From the NCBI GenBank assembly GCA_947588705.1, contig CANPYT010000004.1, forward strand, positions 18,876 through 82,875: a stretch of 64,000 bases of DNA. The letters are read 5' to 3'. Position numbers and translations under genes: made by a program. Under the pieces are notes generated by a model. The model had not been told where the DNA came from. It ran no database searches and saw only the letters and a list, made by a program, of their open reading frames with translations. The stretch comes from an uncultured Acetatifactor sp. (GTDB lineage Bacteria > Bacillota > Clostridia > Lachnospirales > Lachnospiraceae). Of this stretch, positions 34,454 to 43,231 are shown piece by piece (the first letter of the stretch is position 1; each line of letters begins with the position of its first letter).

Positions 34454-35941
34454 ATGGATCCCAATATGTTTCCACAAGAGTTTCTGGAGCGGATGAAGCA
34501 GATGCTCGGAACAGAATACCACGAGTTTGCGGCGGCTCTGGAACAGGAACCCGCCCAGGCCCTGCGGTTCAACCCGCTGAAACGCTCCCGCACGGATGAA
34601 AACATCTTTCCGCCCTTCCCGCAGGCGCTGCAGGAGACCGCCGCGCCTTTTGGATCCCTCTCCCGGGTGCCCTGGGCCTCGGACGGTTACTATTACAGTT
34701 CTTCCGATCATCCGGGGAAACACCCTCTGCATGAGGCAGGCTTATATTATATACAGGAACCCAGCGCCATGGCGCCCGCAGAACTTCTGGAAGCCAGGCC
34801 AGGCCATCGGGTACTGGATCTCTGTGCGGCCCCCGGCGGAAAAAGCACCCAGCTCGCGGTAAAACTTCAGGGAGAGGGAATCCTTTTCTGCAACGAGATC
34901 CATCCCGCGCGGGCCAGGATCCTCTCTGAAAACATAGAACGTATGGGCGTCTGCAACGCCCTAGTGACCAACGAGACCCCAGAACGTCTGGCTTCCCGGT
35001 TCCCGGAATATTTCGACCGGATCCTGGTGGACGCGCCATGTTCCGGGGAGGGCATGTTCCGAAAGAACCCTGACGCCTGTCAGGAGTGGAGCCCTGAAAA
35101 CGTGGAGCTCTGTGCCAAAAGGCAGGACGGGATCCTGGATCGGGCCGCCGAAATGCTGCGCCCCGGCGGGCGTATGGTATATTCCACCTGCACATTTGCC
35201 CCGGCCGAAAACGAGGGCACAATTGCCAGGTTTCTGGAACGGCATGAGGAATTCATTCTCCTCCCGATAAAAAAGACTCTCTTTTCTCCTGCCGATTGCG
35301 ACGGCGTTCCCGCCTGGGGAAACGGGCTGCCCCAGCTGAAGTACACGCTCCGCCTCTGGCCCCATCGGCTGCGCGGGGAAGGACACTTTGCCGCGCTTCT
35401 GCAAAAGACAGAAAAAGCCCCAAAGGCGGATCCCTCCTGCGGCAAAGGATCCCGCCGGGACGGGAGCCCGCTGTGCGGGATTTCTGAAAAGGAATTGACG
35501 CCTCTGTGGGATTTTTGCAAAGAAACCCTGAGGCTTTCCGGACCGGCCCTCCCTCCATCCCTCTGCGGCGCCGTGGGGTTGAAACAGGAAAGCATATTCC
35601 TCCCTTTCGGTGACAATGTATACTTATGCCCCGCCTCCTTTCCTTCTCTGAAAGGCTTGAAAGTCCTGCGGCCCGGCCTTCATCTGGGCGAGCTGAAAAA
35701 GAACCGCTTTGAACCTTCTCACGGACTTGCCCTGGCCCTTTCCCCAAGGGCGGTCTTGCGCGTCCGGGATCTTCCCTGCGACAGCGGACAGACCGCCGCT
35801 TATCTGCGGGGCCAGACCTTTCCGGCGGAGGGAGACAAGGGCTGGCATTTGATCTGTGCCGACGGCTTCGGCCTGGGATGGGGAAAGCTGGCCGGGGGCA
35901 TAATGAAAAACCACTATCCAAAAGGGCTGCGCATCACATGA
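34454..35941 (+). CDS. RsmF-type 16S rRNA (cytosine-C5) methyltransferase
   Basis: 495 residues, NOL1/NOP2/Sun family. SAM motif I LDLCAAPGGKSTQLA; the two conserved Cys are in DAPCSGEGMFRKNP (motif IV) and YSTCTFAPAENE (motif VI, catalytic Cys). The C-terminal 180 residues are the RsmF extra region with a PUA-like end (LHLGELKKNRFEPSH). E. coli RsmF targets C1407; Firmicute homologues may modify additional cytosines. Start at 34454 or four codons later. Overlaps the next gene by ATGA. Confidence 0.9.
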   Translation: MDPNMFPQEFLERMKQMLGTEYHEFAAALEQEPAQALRFNPLKRSRTDENIFPPFPQALQETAAPFGSLSRVPWASDGYYYSSSDHPGKHPLHEAGLYYIQEPSAMAPAELLEARPGHRVLDLCAAPGGKSTQLAVKLQGEGILFCNEIHPARARILSENIERMGVCNALVTNETPERLASRFPEYFDRILVDAPCSGEGMFRKNPDACQEWSPENVELCAKRQDGILDRAAEMLRPGGRMVYSTCTFAPAENEGTIARFLERHEEFILLPIKKTLFSPADCDGVPAWGNGLPQLKYTLRLWPHRLRGEGHFAALLQKTEKAPKADPSCGKGSRRDGSPLCGISEKELTPLWDFCKETLRLSGPALPPSLCGAVGLKQESIFLPFGDNVYLCPASFPSLKGLKVLRPGLHLGELKKNRFEPSHGLALALSPRAVLRVRDLPCDSGQTAAYLRGQTFPAEGDKGWHLICADGFGLGWGKLAGGIMKNHYPKGLRIT

Positions 35942-36681
35942 AAACAAAAATCATCTATGAAGACAAAGAGATCCTGATCGTCCATAAACCCGCCGGCCTT
36001 GCAACCCAGACCGCCCGCGTAGACCAGCAGGACGTAGTCAGCGAACTAAAAAATTACCTGGGCGGGTCAGCCTATCTCGGCATTATCCATCGGCTGGACC
36101 AGCCTGTGGAAGGGCTTCTGGCGTTCGGGAAAACGAAAGCGGCCGCAGCCTCCCTGTCGCAGCAGCTGAGATCCGGGCCGGGAGACTGCGCTCCCCTGAA
36201 CAAGCGCTACTACTGTATATTTTGCGGGAAAGCCCCCGCTCAGGAAGGACAGCTTGAGGATTATCTATTCCGGGATGCCACAGGAAAAGCCGGAGTCCTG
36301 TCCGCCCGGGAGGCACAGTCGGATCCCAGGGCCAAATATGCCTTTCTGCATTACCGCATTCTCCAGGAAAAAGAGATCTTTCTGCCAAAAGCACCTGACT
36401 CCCTCCCGGAAGAGACCTCCGTCCTTCTCTCCCTGGCGGATATTGAGATCCGGACAGGACGCTTTCATCAGATCCGGGCTCAAATGGCCCACAGCGGCAT
36501 GAGCCTCCTTGGCGACAGCCGTTACGGCGATGCCTTGTCCCGGAAGGTCTCCGGGCTTCTGGATATCCGCAGGGCGGCCCTCTGCGCCTACCGTCTGGAT
36601 CTATCCCATCCTGTGTCTGGAAAAAAGCTGCATTTTCAGATTACACCCAGCGAAAAAGTTTTTACCTACTTTTCGCTGTGA
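35938..36681 (+). CDS. RluA-family RNA pseudouridine synthase
   Basis: 247 residues from the ATG at 35938, which overlaps the RsmF stop (ATGA), so translation is coupled. The catalytic motif is HRLDQPVEGLLAFGKT (Asp nucleophile); then RYYCIF, IRTGRFHQIRAQMAHSG and LLGDSRYG typical of RluA/RluC/RluD. No N-terminal S4 domain. Target base in rRNA or tRNA not predictable. Pairing with an rRNA methyltransferase makes this a ribosome-modification operon. Confidence 0.92.
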   Translation: MKTKIIYEDKEILIVHKPAGLATQTARVDQQDVVSELKNYLGGSAYLGIIHRLDQPVEGLLAFGKTKAAAASLSQQLRSGPGDCAPLNKRYYCIFCGKAPAQEGQLEDYLFRDATGKAGVLSAREAQSDPRAKYAFLHYRILQEKEIFLPKAPDSLPEETSVLLSLADIEIRTGRFHQIRAQMAHSGMSLLGDSRYGDALSRKVSGLLDIRRAALCAYRLDLSHPVSGKKLHFQITPSEKVFTYFSL

Positions 36682-36747
36682 CCAGGTTTAGTTCTGCAAA
36701 AATCAACCATACTAACCAACAGGATCCCGCTCTGCGGAATCTCAGAT

Positions 36748-36776
36748 CCGTATGCGGCCCCTTAGGGGCCATACGG
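36748..36776 (+). other. Strong hairpin in the leader of the AI-2E family gene
   Basis: CCGTAT-GC-GGCCCC / GGGGCC-ATACGG with a 3-base loop and a 2-base bulge, ending 16 bases before the start codon. No T-tract on either strand, so not a standard terminator; it could stabilise the mRNA or affect initiation. Confidence 0.55.
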
Positions 36777-36792
36777 GGAAGGCGGAAAGCGT

Positions 36793-37851
36793 ATGGCGGA
36801 AAAACTCAGGCAAAACAAACTGGCAATACTGCTCCTTACGACAGGCGCAGTGTATTTTTTTCTGAAATTTATAGCCCCTCTGACTGCACCGGTACTGATA
36901 GCCATGCTTTTTGTGACCATTTTCGGCCCCCTGCTGCAAAAGCTGCAAAGCCGGCTGCATCTTCACAGACAGGCAGGGGCCCTGTTGCTTCTTTTGATCG
37001 CCGGTCTTGTGCTGGGCCTGCTGGTCTGGGTCCTGTTCTCCTGGATTGTTGGCAGCCTGCCTAACTGGACAGGCGGCCTCGATTCTCTGGAAGAGGCGCT
37101 CTCCACCGCCGTCCGCAATATCTGCAGCACTGTGGGAGATGCCATCGGAATTGACAGCTCCTACCTGGAACAGACTATCCTCGCCCATCTCCAGGAAAGC
37201 ATCGACTATCTCAGGCAGAGGTTCCTGCCGGGCGTACTTACCCAATCCCTGGAATATGTCAGGACTCTGGCTGTCCTTGGAGGATTTCTTTTGACTTTCC
37301 TCATCGCCACCGTCCTGCTGGCAAAAGACTATGACGAGATCATGAACCGACTGTTAGACCGGGAAGATTGCCATCTGCTTCTGGAGATCATCTGCGGTAT
37401 TATCCGGTATATCGCAACTTATGTAAAGGCCCAGCTGATCATCATGAACATCGTTGGGATCCTGGCGGCCCTGGTCCTCGGCCTGTGCGGAATCCAAAAC
37501 GGTATCCTATGGGGCCTGCTGGCCGGGATCCTGGACGCCTTTCCCTTTATCGGCACCGGCGTGATACTGATCCCTCTTGGGATCCAGCAGCTGTTTTACG
37601 GCAGTTACGGCAGGGCGGCGGGATGCCTGCTGCTCTATATCTCCTGCATAGTCATCCGGGAACTTCTGGAACCCAGGCTGATCGGGAAACGAATCGGCGT
37701 CTCCCCTATCGCCATTCTGCTTTCTCTCTACGCCGGAATACAGTTGTTCGGCGTCTGGGGGATCATAGAGGGCCCTCTGGGGTTCGTCATCATCCACCAG
37801 ACTTACCTCAGCCTGGAACGGCGGTTTTTCAGTAACAGTTCAGCGGGTTGA
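36793..37851 (+). CDS. AI-2E family (UPF0118) membrane transporter
   Basis: 352 residues, about seven hydrophobic helices, with the long soluble stretch between helices 3 and 4 (residues 85-155) and the conserved C-terminal DAFPFIGTGVILIPLG and EPRLIGKRIGVSPIAILLSLYAG motifs. The family contains the E. coli AI-2 exporter TqsA but also Na+/H+ antiporters, so the substrate is open even though luxS is in this window. The last residues SNSSAG and the TGA stop are encoded by a 28-bp inserted MITE end pair, so the original C-terminus was probably different. Confidence 0.9.
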   Translation: MAEKLRQNKLAILLLTTGAVYFFLKFIAPLTAPVLIAMLFVTIFGPLLQKLQSRLHLHRQAGALLLLLIAGLVLGLLVWVLFSWIVGSLPNWTGGLDSLEEALSTAVRNICSTVGDAIGIDSSYLEQTILAHLQESIDYLRQRFLPGVLTQSLEYVRTLAVLGGFLLTFLIATVLLAKDYDEIMNRLLDREDCHLLLEIICGIIRYIATYVKAQLIIMNIVGILAALVLGLCGIQNGILWGLLAGILDAFPFIGTGVILIPLGIQQLFYGSYGRAAGCLLLYISCIVIRELLEPRLIGKRIGVSPIAILLSLYAGIQLFGVWGIIEGPLGFVIIHQTYLSLERRFFSNSSAG

Positions 37852-37866
37852 ACTGTTACTTTTTTC
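37831..37866 (+). terminator. Terminator formed by the MITE ends
   Basis: AGTAACAGTTCA pairs with TGAACTGTTACT (12 bp, loop of 6) followed by TTTTT. Mobile-element ends have become the intrinsic terminator of the upstream gene. Confidence 0.85.
37832..37859. mobile_element. MITE copy 5, 28-bp solo ends inside a gene terminus
   Basis: GTAACAGTTCAGC then GGGTTGAACTGTTAC: both terminal repeats with no cargo. Flanked by GTTTTTCA (824-831) and TTTTTTCA (860-867), an 8-bp duplication with one mismatch. It contains the stop codon of the AI-2E family gene. Confidence 0.88.
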
Positions 37867-37888
37867 AAAAGCCCGGCACGGAATTAAA

Positions 37889-37917
37889 TTGACGAATCTG
37901 GCTCCTTATACTATTAT
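37889..37917 (+). promoter_or_regulatory. Promoter of the O-antigen-ligase-like gene
   Basis: TTGACG (37889-37894), 17-base spacer, TATTAT (37912-37917). Leader of about 35 bases with AAGGAG 12 bases before the ATG. Confidence 0.8.
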
Positions 37918-37958
37918 TATAGAAGAAAATTTCAGACAAAAAGGAGTCCTGATCGATT

Positions 37959-39644
37959 ATGCGTTACTTTATAAAAACCCTGACCGACTATGCCCTGTGC
38001 ATCTATCTCGTACTGATACTGGGCGTAATGCCTTTCTACAATCGCGCCGGCTATAGCCACATGGGCACGGACAAAGCTTTTTTCTACAACACCATCACAG
38101 TATACATGGGAAGGATCTTTCTGGCACTGGTGCTGGTATACCTTGTGATATCGCTAAAGGATCTGCGAAAGCTGACTCTTCGGGATCTCCGCAGACGCCT
38201 GTCCGTCACCGACCTGTTTGCCGGTGCCTACGGACTGGCGCTGATCCTGTCATATCTCCTGTCAAGATACCGGGAAAATGCTCTCTGGGGAGCAAACGGG
38301 TGGTATATGGGCTTCTGGCCGCAGATGTTCCTCGTCCTGACATATTTTTTTGTATCCAGGCTCTGGGCTCCCAGAAAATGGGTGCTGTACCTGGCCCTTG
38401 GGGTATCCACGGCGGTCTTTCTGCTGGGGTATCTGAACCGTTTCAGCGTGGATCCGCTGAATATGGCCACTTCGGGCCCCCTATTTATTTCCACCATCGG
38501 AAACATCAACTGGTACTGCGGGTACCTGACCTCCGTATTCTTTGCGGGAGCGGCTCTGCTGTGGCAGGGAATGGGGGAAAAGATATGGAAAAATATCCTA
38601 TTGTCCCTCTATGTGACGCTCGGCTTCGGCGCCCTTATAACCCAGGGCAGCGCCAGCGGGCTTGTGGCCTTGTTTGCCGTGCTGCTGGCTCTATTTTGCA
38701 TGTCGGCGACGGACAGCGGGCGGATGCTGATGTTCTGGGTAGAAATGACGCTCCTGGGGATTTCCTGTCTCATCACCGGAATCGTATGCAGGCTGGCTCC
38801 CGACAGGCTGAACTATGATTTCGACGGTATCGGCCTGTTGATATCCGGATGGTTCCCCATTTTGCTGACGGGAGTATCGGCCCTTGTCTTATTTTGGGTC
38901 AGCCGCTGCCGAAAAAAGCAGATTTATCCCCAAAAGGCGGCGGTGGCCCTGTCCCGCGCCGCGCTCCTGATCACCGTTTCCGGCATACTTCTCTTTGCGG
39001 CCATGGTCCTGATAAACTCCCTCCGGCCCGGAAGCCTTGGGCCGCTGTCCAAATATTCTGTCTTTACATACAGCCCGGACTGGGGCAGTAACCGCGGTGC
39101 CACCTGGGCGGCCGGATGGACTATTTTTGCAAAACAGAACCTTCTGCACAAGCTCATAGGCGTGGGGCCGGACGCCATGTCGGCCTATCTGGCAAACGAC
39201 GCCAGCCGGGAGCTGAATTCTTTTATCAGCGAAAATTTCCCGAGCCAAGTGCTTACAAACGCACATTGTGAATGGCTGAACGTGCTGATCAACACAGGTC
39301 TGCTGGGGCTGGCCGCCTTTGCAGGCATGATGCTCACCGGAATACGGCGCTTTTTGCGGGAGGCGGGAAAAAACAAGATAGTCTGCGCCTGCGGCTTTTG
39401 CCTGCTGGCTTATACCGCCAACAATCTTTTCAGCTTTCAGCAGACCATGAATGTGACCACTCTTTTTGCCATTTTTGGTATGGGAAGCGCCTTTCTCCTA
39501 CAGCGGGAAACGCAGGAAAGCCCCGTCTCCGCCCATACATCGCCAAACGGCTTAAAGGCCGGGAATAAAAAACCGGCGGCAGGAAATCCCGTTATAAAAA
39601 AGCGAAAAACAAGCAGCAACAGGAAAAACAATAGAAAACGATAG
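37959..39644 (+). CDS. O-antigen ligase / polymerase-like membrane protein (Wzy_C)
   Basis: 561 residues with about twelve membrane helices. The large loop near residues 370-440 contains LIGVGPDAMSAYL and NAHCEWLNVLINTGLLGL, the His-containing Wzy_C motif of O-antigen ligases, polymerases and related glycosyl-transfer proteins. In Gram-positives such proteins join polysaccharide repeats or attach glycans outside the membrane. The C-terminus is a basic tail (KKRKTSSNRKNNRKR) encoded by an A-rich stretch. Own promoter; followed by the 150-residue protein. Confidence 0.85.
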   Translation: MRYFIKTLTDYALCIYLVLILGVMPFYNRAGYSHMGTDKAFFYNTITVYMGRIFLALVLVYLVISLKDLRKLTLRDLRRRLSVTDLFAGAYGLALILSYLLSRYRENALWGANGWYMGFWPQMFLVLTYFFVSRLWAPRKWVLYLALGVSTAVFLLGYLNRFSVDPLNMATSGPLFISTIGNINWYCGYLTSVFFAGAALLWQGMGEKIWKNILLSLYVTLGFGALITQGSASGLVALFAVLLALFCMSATDSGRMLMFWVEMTLLGISCLITGIVCRLAPDRLNYDFDGIGLLISGWFPILLTGVSALVLFWVSRCRKKQIYPQKAAVALSRAALLITVSGILLFAAMVLINSLRPGSLGPLSKYSVFTYSPDWGSNRGATWAAGWTIFAKQNLLHKLIGVGPDAMSAYLANDASRELNSFISENFPSQVLTNAHCEWLNVLINTGLLGLAAFAGMMLTGIRRFLREAGKNKIVCACGFCLLAYTANNLFSFQQTMNVTTLFAIFGMGSAFLLQRETQESPVSAHTSPNGLKAGNKKPAAGNPVIKKRKTSSNRKNNRKR

Positions 39645-39707
39645 CAATAGAAAGCGATAGCAATAGGAAAAATGACATTCGCAGAATAATAAGCAGGAGG
39701 TATCAAA

Positions 39708-40160
39708 ATGAGAGACCCAAACCCTACACCGGCTGACGCACCGTCCGGCCCTAACCCGCCTTATGATGACCTCAAAAAACTCCGCAGAGACCTTCGCGTC
39801 ACCAGGATCTTTTGCGCGGTCTCTTCGCTCCTTACCCTTCTCCTTCTGGCGTTCGGTTCCGTTTTTTATCTGACGGTCCGCGAGATACAAGCGGAAGCGG
39901 AACCGATCGTGCAGCAGCTCTCCTACTTGAATATACCTGAGGTAAACCGTGCCCTGGAGCAGTTTAACGACACAGTGGAAAACGTAAACTGGCCTGAGAT
40001 CTCCCAGTCTCTGGAGGATTTTGATGTTGATGCCTTTAACAATGTCCTGCAGGACCTGGACACGGAAGAATTGTCCAAAGCCCTGAAAAATCTGAATACT
40101 GCCATCGAAAACTTAGAGCGCCTCGGCGAAACATTAGGGAAGCTGCCCTCTCTGTTTTAG
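39708..40160 (+). CDS. Single-pass membrane protein with long C-terminal helix, unknown
   Basis: 150 residues: Pro-rich cytoplasmic start, a basic stretch (DDLKKLRRDLRVTR), one membrane helix (about 33-58), then about 90 residues of amphipathic helix with repeating Leu-Asn-Asp patterns (EVNRALEQFNDTVENVNW, SLEDFDVDAFNNVLQDL), probably coiled coil outside the membrane. I do not recognise it. GCAGGAGG precedes the ATG. Possibly works with the preceding O-antigen-ligase-like protein; its stop is only 2 bases from the stop of the convergent acyltransferase. Confidence 0.75.
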   Translation: MRDPNPTPADAPSGPNPPYDDLKKLRRDLRVTRIFCAVSSLLTLLLLAFGSVFYLTVREIQAEAEPIVQQLSYLNIPEVNRALEQFNDTVENVNWPEISQSLEDFDVDAFNNVLQDLDTEELSKALKNLNTAIENLERLGETLGKLPSLF

Positions 40161-40162
40161 CT

Positions 40163-41215
40163 TTATCCATGCCAGCGGTCCAAAAGCTTCCTCATCCCCA
40201 CCACGCGCTTCAGCAGCTCCAGCACCACGGAATACGCCAGGCACACGGCCAGAAGCAGCAGGAAAGTAACTCCCGCATACCGGAAACGGTAAATATAATC
40301 CCGCCAGAGCGCCATATAAAAGAAGGTATGCACAAGATAAATGTTCATGGAATGTTTTCCGATAAACCGGATCACCGTACCCACCACCGGAACAGAGTTT
40401 ACCAGCACGGCGCTCACATAAATCAGAAACATTGCAATCGGCCCGTCTGCCAGCCACACATAGGTCTCATATACCACATAGTTTTGGCGGATCATAACAC
40501 AGAGGATGACTCCCGCAATCCCCGCCATCCACTGCACCGCAGGATGCAGCTTTAACGACATAAGCCGGTCGAGCCAATGTCCGTGCGCCGCGCAGACTCC
40601 CATCACAGCCACAAACAGATATCGCTCCACATCCGGCTGCAGCGTCACCACAAAGGGAGCAAAAAAGGCAGCCAGCATCGCCAGATTCCCCAGCTTTTTC
40701 ACCAGCCACGCCAGGACCGGCACAAGAAAGATCAGGATGTAAGCCACTTCCATATACCACCAGGTAAGGTTTAAGGTCGGCGTGTCAAAAAACATGGACA
40801 GGCCCGTTGCGTCTGTCAGGAAATACAGAAATCCCTGCTTATTCACCCCGTACAGCGACGCATAGTCAAATTTATTCCACCAGAGCAGATTTACACTGAA
40901 AAACAAAACCGCAAAATTTGCCATCAGGATCAAAAAACGCTTCGCCGCCTGCGTGTAAGCGGTTTTCATGGGGGGCATACCATCTTGGGCAAACAGCCCC
41001 GCCGAAATCCCATACCCGGTCAGAAACACAAATATGGATACACAGATGTTTCCAAATCCAGTAAATGTGAGAAACCCGTTCAATGAGAATGGTTCATATA
41101 TCACGTCCATGGAAGTGACGAGCACCTCATTTTCAAAGAGATGGTACATCAGCAATAAAAGGACCGCGATCCCCTTGGCCGCCGATGAATGCTCTCTGGT
41201 AAATGTTTTCTGCAT
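40163..41215 (-). CDS. Acyltransferase family 3 membrane protein
   Basis: 350 residues, about ten membrane helices, beginning EHSSAAKGIAVLLLLMYHLFE, with the conserved His near the end of helix 1 as in PF01757 acyltransferases (OatA, WecH, NodX relatives). They O-acetylate extracellular polysaccharides or peptidoglycan. There is no fused SGNH domain. Position beside an O-antigen-ligase-like gene and two large polytopic proteins supports a surface-glycan role. AGAGAGGG precedes the ATG. Confidence 0.87.
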   Translation of the reverse strand: MQKTFTREHSSAAKGIAVLLLLMYHLFENEVLVTSMDVIYEPFSLNGFLTFTGFGNICVSIFVFLTGYGISAGLFAQDGMPPMKTAYTQAAKRFLILMANFAVLFFSVNLLWWNKFDYASLYGVNKQGFLYFLTDATGLSMFFDTPTLNLTWWYMEVAYILIFLVPVLAWLVKKLGNLAMLAAFFAPFVVTLQPDVERYLFVAVMGVCAAHGHWLDRLMSLKLHPAVQWMAGIAGVILCVMIRQNYVVYETYVWLADGPIAMFLIYVSAVLVNSVPVVGTVIRFIGKHSMNIYLVHTFFYMALWRDYIYRFRYAGVTFLLLLAVCLAYSVVLELLKRVVGMRKLLDRWHG

Positions 41216-41296
41216 ATCTTACACCCTCTCTGTAAGCTCTATATTTTCTGCGCCTTCCGCGGCTTCCCCAGCCCTGATCCCTCGCGATCCGTCATC

Positions 41297-43165
41297 TTAC
41301 TCCTTTTCTTTCCCCGGCTTAGCCGCTGTGGTCAGTGTAAAACCGTATAGGAAGGGAATGGTAAACAATATGGGGAAAGCATACCTGGGATGATTAAAAA
41401 AACAGGGCGACGCCATACAGATCAACAGGCTGACCCAAAGAGGAAGCCCGGCCCGAGCCGCCGCCGACATACCTCTCTTTTTCTGATAACAGGTGAGAAA
41501 AAACAGCGCCCAGACTGCCGCCCCCACATTTTCAAATACCGCCAGCAACGATACGCGCCCCGCAAAACGATAATAAAAGATCAGCAGCTTCTCTGCGTTG
41601 GGAAACAGGCCGCCCTGCCGGATCACATCGTAGGCCGCCTCATATCGGATACTGTTGCTCACCGCCGGGTCAAACCAGCCGTACACATGGATCAGGAACG
41701 CCTCCACATAGACAGCGGGGTGCCGGCAAAGGCCCCTGAACCAGGCTTTCAGATACGCCGCCAGCTCGGAAGCATCCGCGTCCTTATGAAACAATGCCTT
41801 CACCGGATCCGCAAGATCAGGGTCGTAATTGGCAGCCACGGTGTCCACATCCCCCAGGACAGCCTCAATAGCGCCTTTCTCCTCCGAATCCAGCTCTTCC
41901 CGGTACAGCTGCAAATATCTTGCGGTCTGTTGGAAGGGAATGGATAACATTTCTCCCTTGCTGCCCGGCGTGGCCCCCAGGCCCTGCATCAATAGGAAAA
42001 GAATCAGCTCTGCCGTCACAACGCTTCCCAAAAAAGAAAAAACCAGACATCGGATCCGCTGCCCCACTGTAGGACACCCTTTCAGCAGAAACGCAAAACC
42101 GCCGATCCCGGAGAGCAAAACCACATACAAGCCGTTGTTGCGGAATAAGATGACCCCCAGCTGGAGCAGGAAAAAAGCCAAAACAAAACGGCGCCGCCCC
42201 ATCCTCTCCGGTTTCTCCAAAAGCAGCGCAAAACAGATCACATACCCTACCACCGCCGCGCTGTAGGGAACATCCTTCACCGCGGTAGACGCCATATTGG
42301 AATACACCGGGACAAGACAGTAGATGAGCAAAAGGCCCAAAAGCAACGAAAACTTCGCCCCCCGCTTTGCCAAAACCGTGATGGTGGCCGCCAGGGCCGC
42401 CGCCAGGGCCGCCGCCTGCAGCAACACATAGACAAACAGGCCCGCTTCATAGGAGTGAAAAAGAAATCCTCCCAGCCGGATAAGGCCCCCCATTATCAAC
42501 GTGTGGAACAGGGGATGGTGCGCCGTATATCCTCCCGTTCCAATCACCTGTTCGATCTGGCCAATGGCGTCCCAGCAGAGATTTCCCGGAAAGCTTAACA
42601 GCAAAAAGGGCAGGTATGCCCCCAACAGGATAAGGAAAGCCTTCCGAAAACAATGTTTTCTAAAAAAATGTTCCTCCTCACCCACAAACCGCCGGGACGC
42701 CAACCAGGTCCCCAGCATCCCCATCAGCGCGGACAACAGAAGAGAAAGCCCTGCCGCCGCCATCAAAAACCTGACAAAATTCACGGCGCTCCCAAAGCAA
42801 TAGCTCCAGGAACCCGTCTCGTTATAGCTCTTCCCAAAAAGCAGGGAAAGGGAAAAGAAAACCGCCAGCCCGTCCACGGCTCTCCCTTTCAGCTCCGGGC
42901 AAAAAGAATATCCCCGGATCACCTTTACATAAAAAATCGCGGAAAGGACAAAAAGCAAAAGAAATTTAAAATCATAAGGCCCCAGCAGTTCATAGACCGA
43001 AGCTATGACATAGTCAAGCCCCGTCTCGTAGGACGTTTGCTGCAGCGGCGGATGAAAAACCGCTGTCAGGCCAAAAGCTGTCAAAAAGCTTTTCAGCAGA
43101 TCCCATGCCATCACGTTTTTGCGAAATATACTTCCCTTTGGTCTCATAGGCGTCTCCGTAATCAT
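41297..43165 (-). CDS. Large polytopic membrane protein, DUF6020 / GT-C-like
   Basis: 622 residues with about twelve to fourteen hydrophobic helices. SFPGNLCWDAIGQIEQVIG followed by YTAHHPLFHTLIMGGLIRLG lies on a loop between helices (about 210-250), with an Asp and paired His as in lipid-linked-sugar glycosyltransferases of the GT-C fold; another loop (about 400-500) holds DVDTVAANYDPDLADPVKAL. It resembles what I remember as DUF6020. Function as a glycosyltransferase or polymer-assembly protein is inferred. ATG at 43165 (GGAAG upstream); 43147 is possible. Confidence 0.65.
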   Translation of the reverse strand: MITETPMRPKGSIFRKNVMAWDLLKSFLTAFGLTAVFHPPLQQTSYETGLDYVIASVYELLGPYDFKFLLLFVLSAIFYVKVIRGYSFCPELKGRAVDGLAVFFSLSLLFGKSYNETGSWSYCFGSAVNFVRFLMAAAGLSLLLSALMGMLGTWLASRRFVGEEEHFFRKHCFRKAFLILLGAYLPFLLLSFPGNLCWDAIGQIEQVIGTGGYTAHHPLFHTLIMGGLIRLGGFLFHSYEAGLFVYVLLQAAALAAALAATITVLAKRGAKFSLLLGLLLIYCLVPVYSNMASTAVKDVPYSAAVVGYVICFALLLEKPERMGRRRFVLAFFLLQLGVILFRNNGLYVVLLSGIGGFAFLLKGCPTVGQRIRCLVFSFLGSVVTAELILFLLMQGLGATPGSKGEMLSIPFQQTARYLQLYREELDSEEKGAIEAVLGDVDTVAANYDPDLADPVKALFHKDADASELAAYLKAWFRGLCRHPAVYVEAFLIHVYGWFDPAVSNSIRYEAAYDVIRQGGLFPNAEKLLIFYYRFAGRVSLLAVFENVGAAVWALFFLTCYQKKRGMSAAARAGLPLWVSLLICMASPCFFNHPRYAFPILFTIPFLYGFTLTTAAKPGKEKE

Positions 43166-43231
43166 CAATCCGTCTTCCGCAGGTCTAAAATGCCCGGATT
43201 TGCGGCATATTCCCGCGTTACATCCAACGCG

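Noticed and set aside
36793..37851. Naming the AI-2E family gene tqsA because luxS is in the window
   Set aside because: The family has several functions and the genes are 15 kb apart; naming would overstate.
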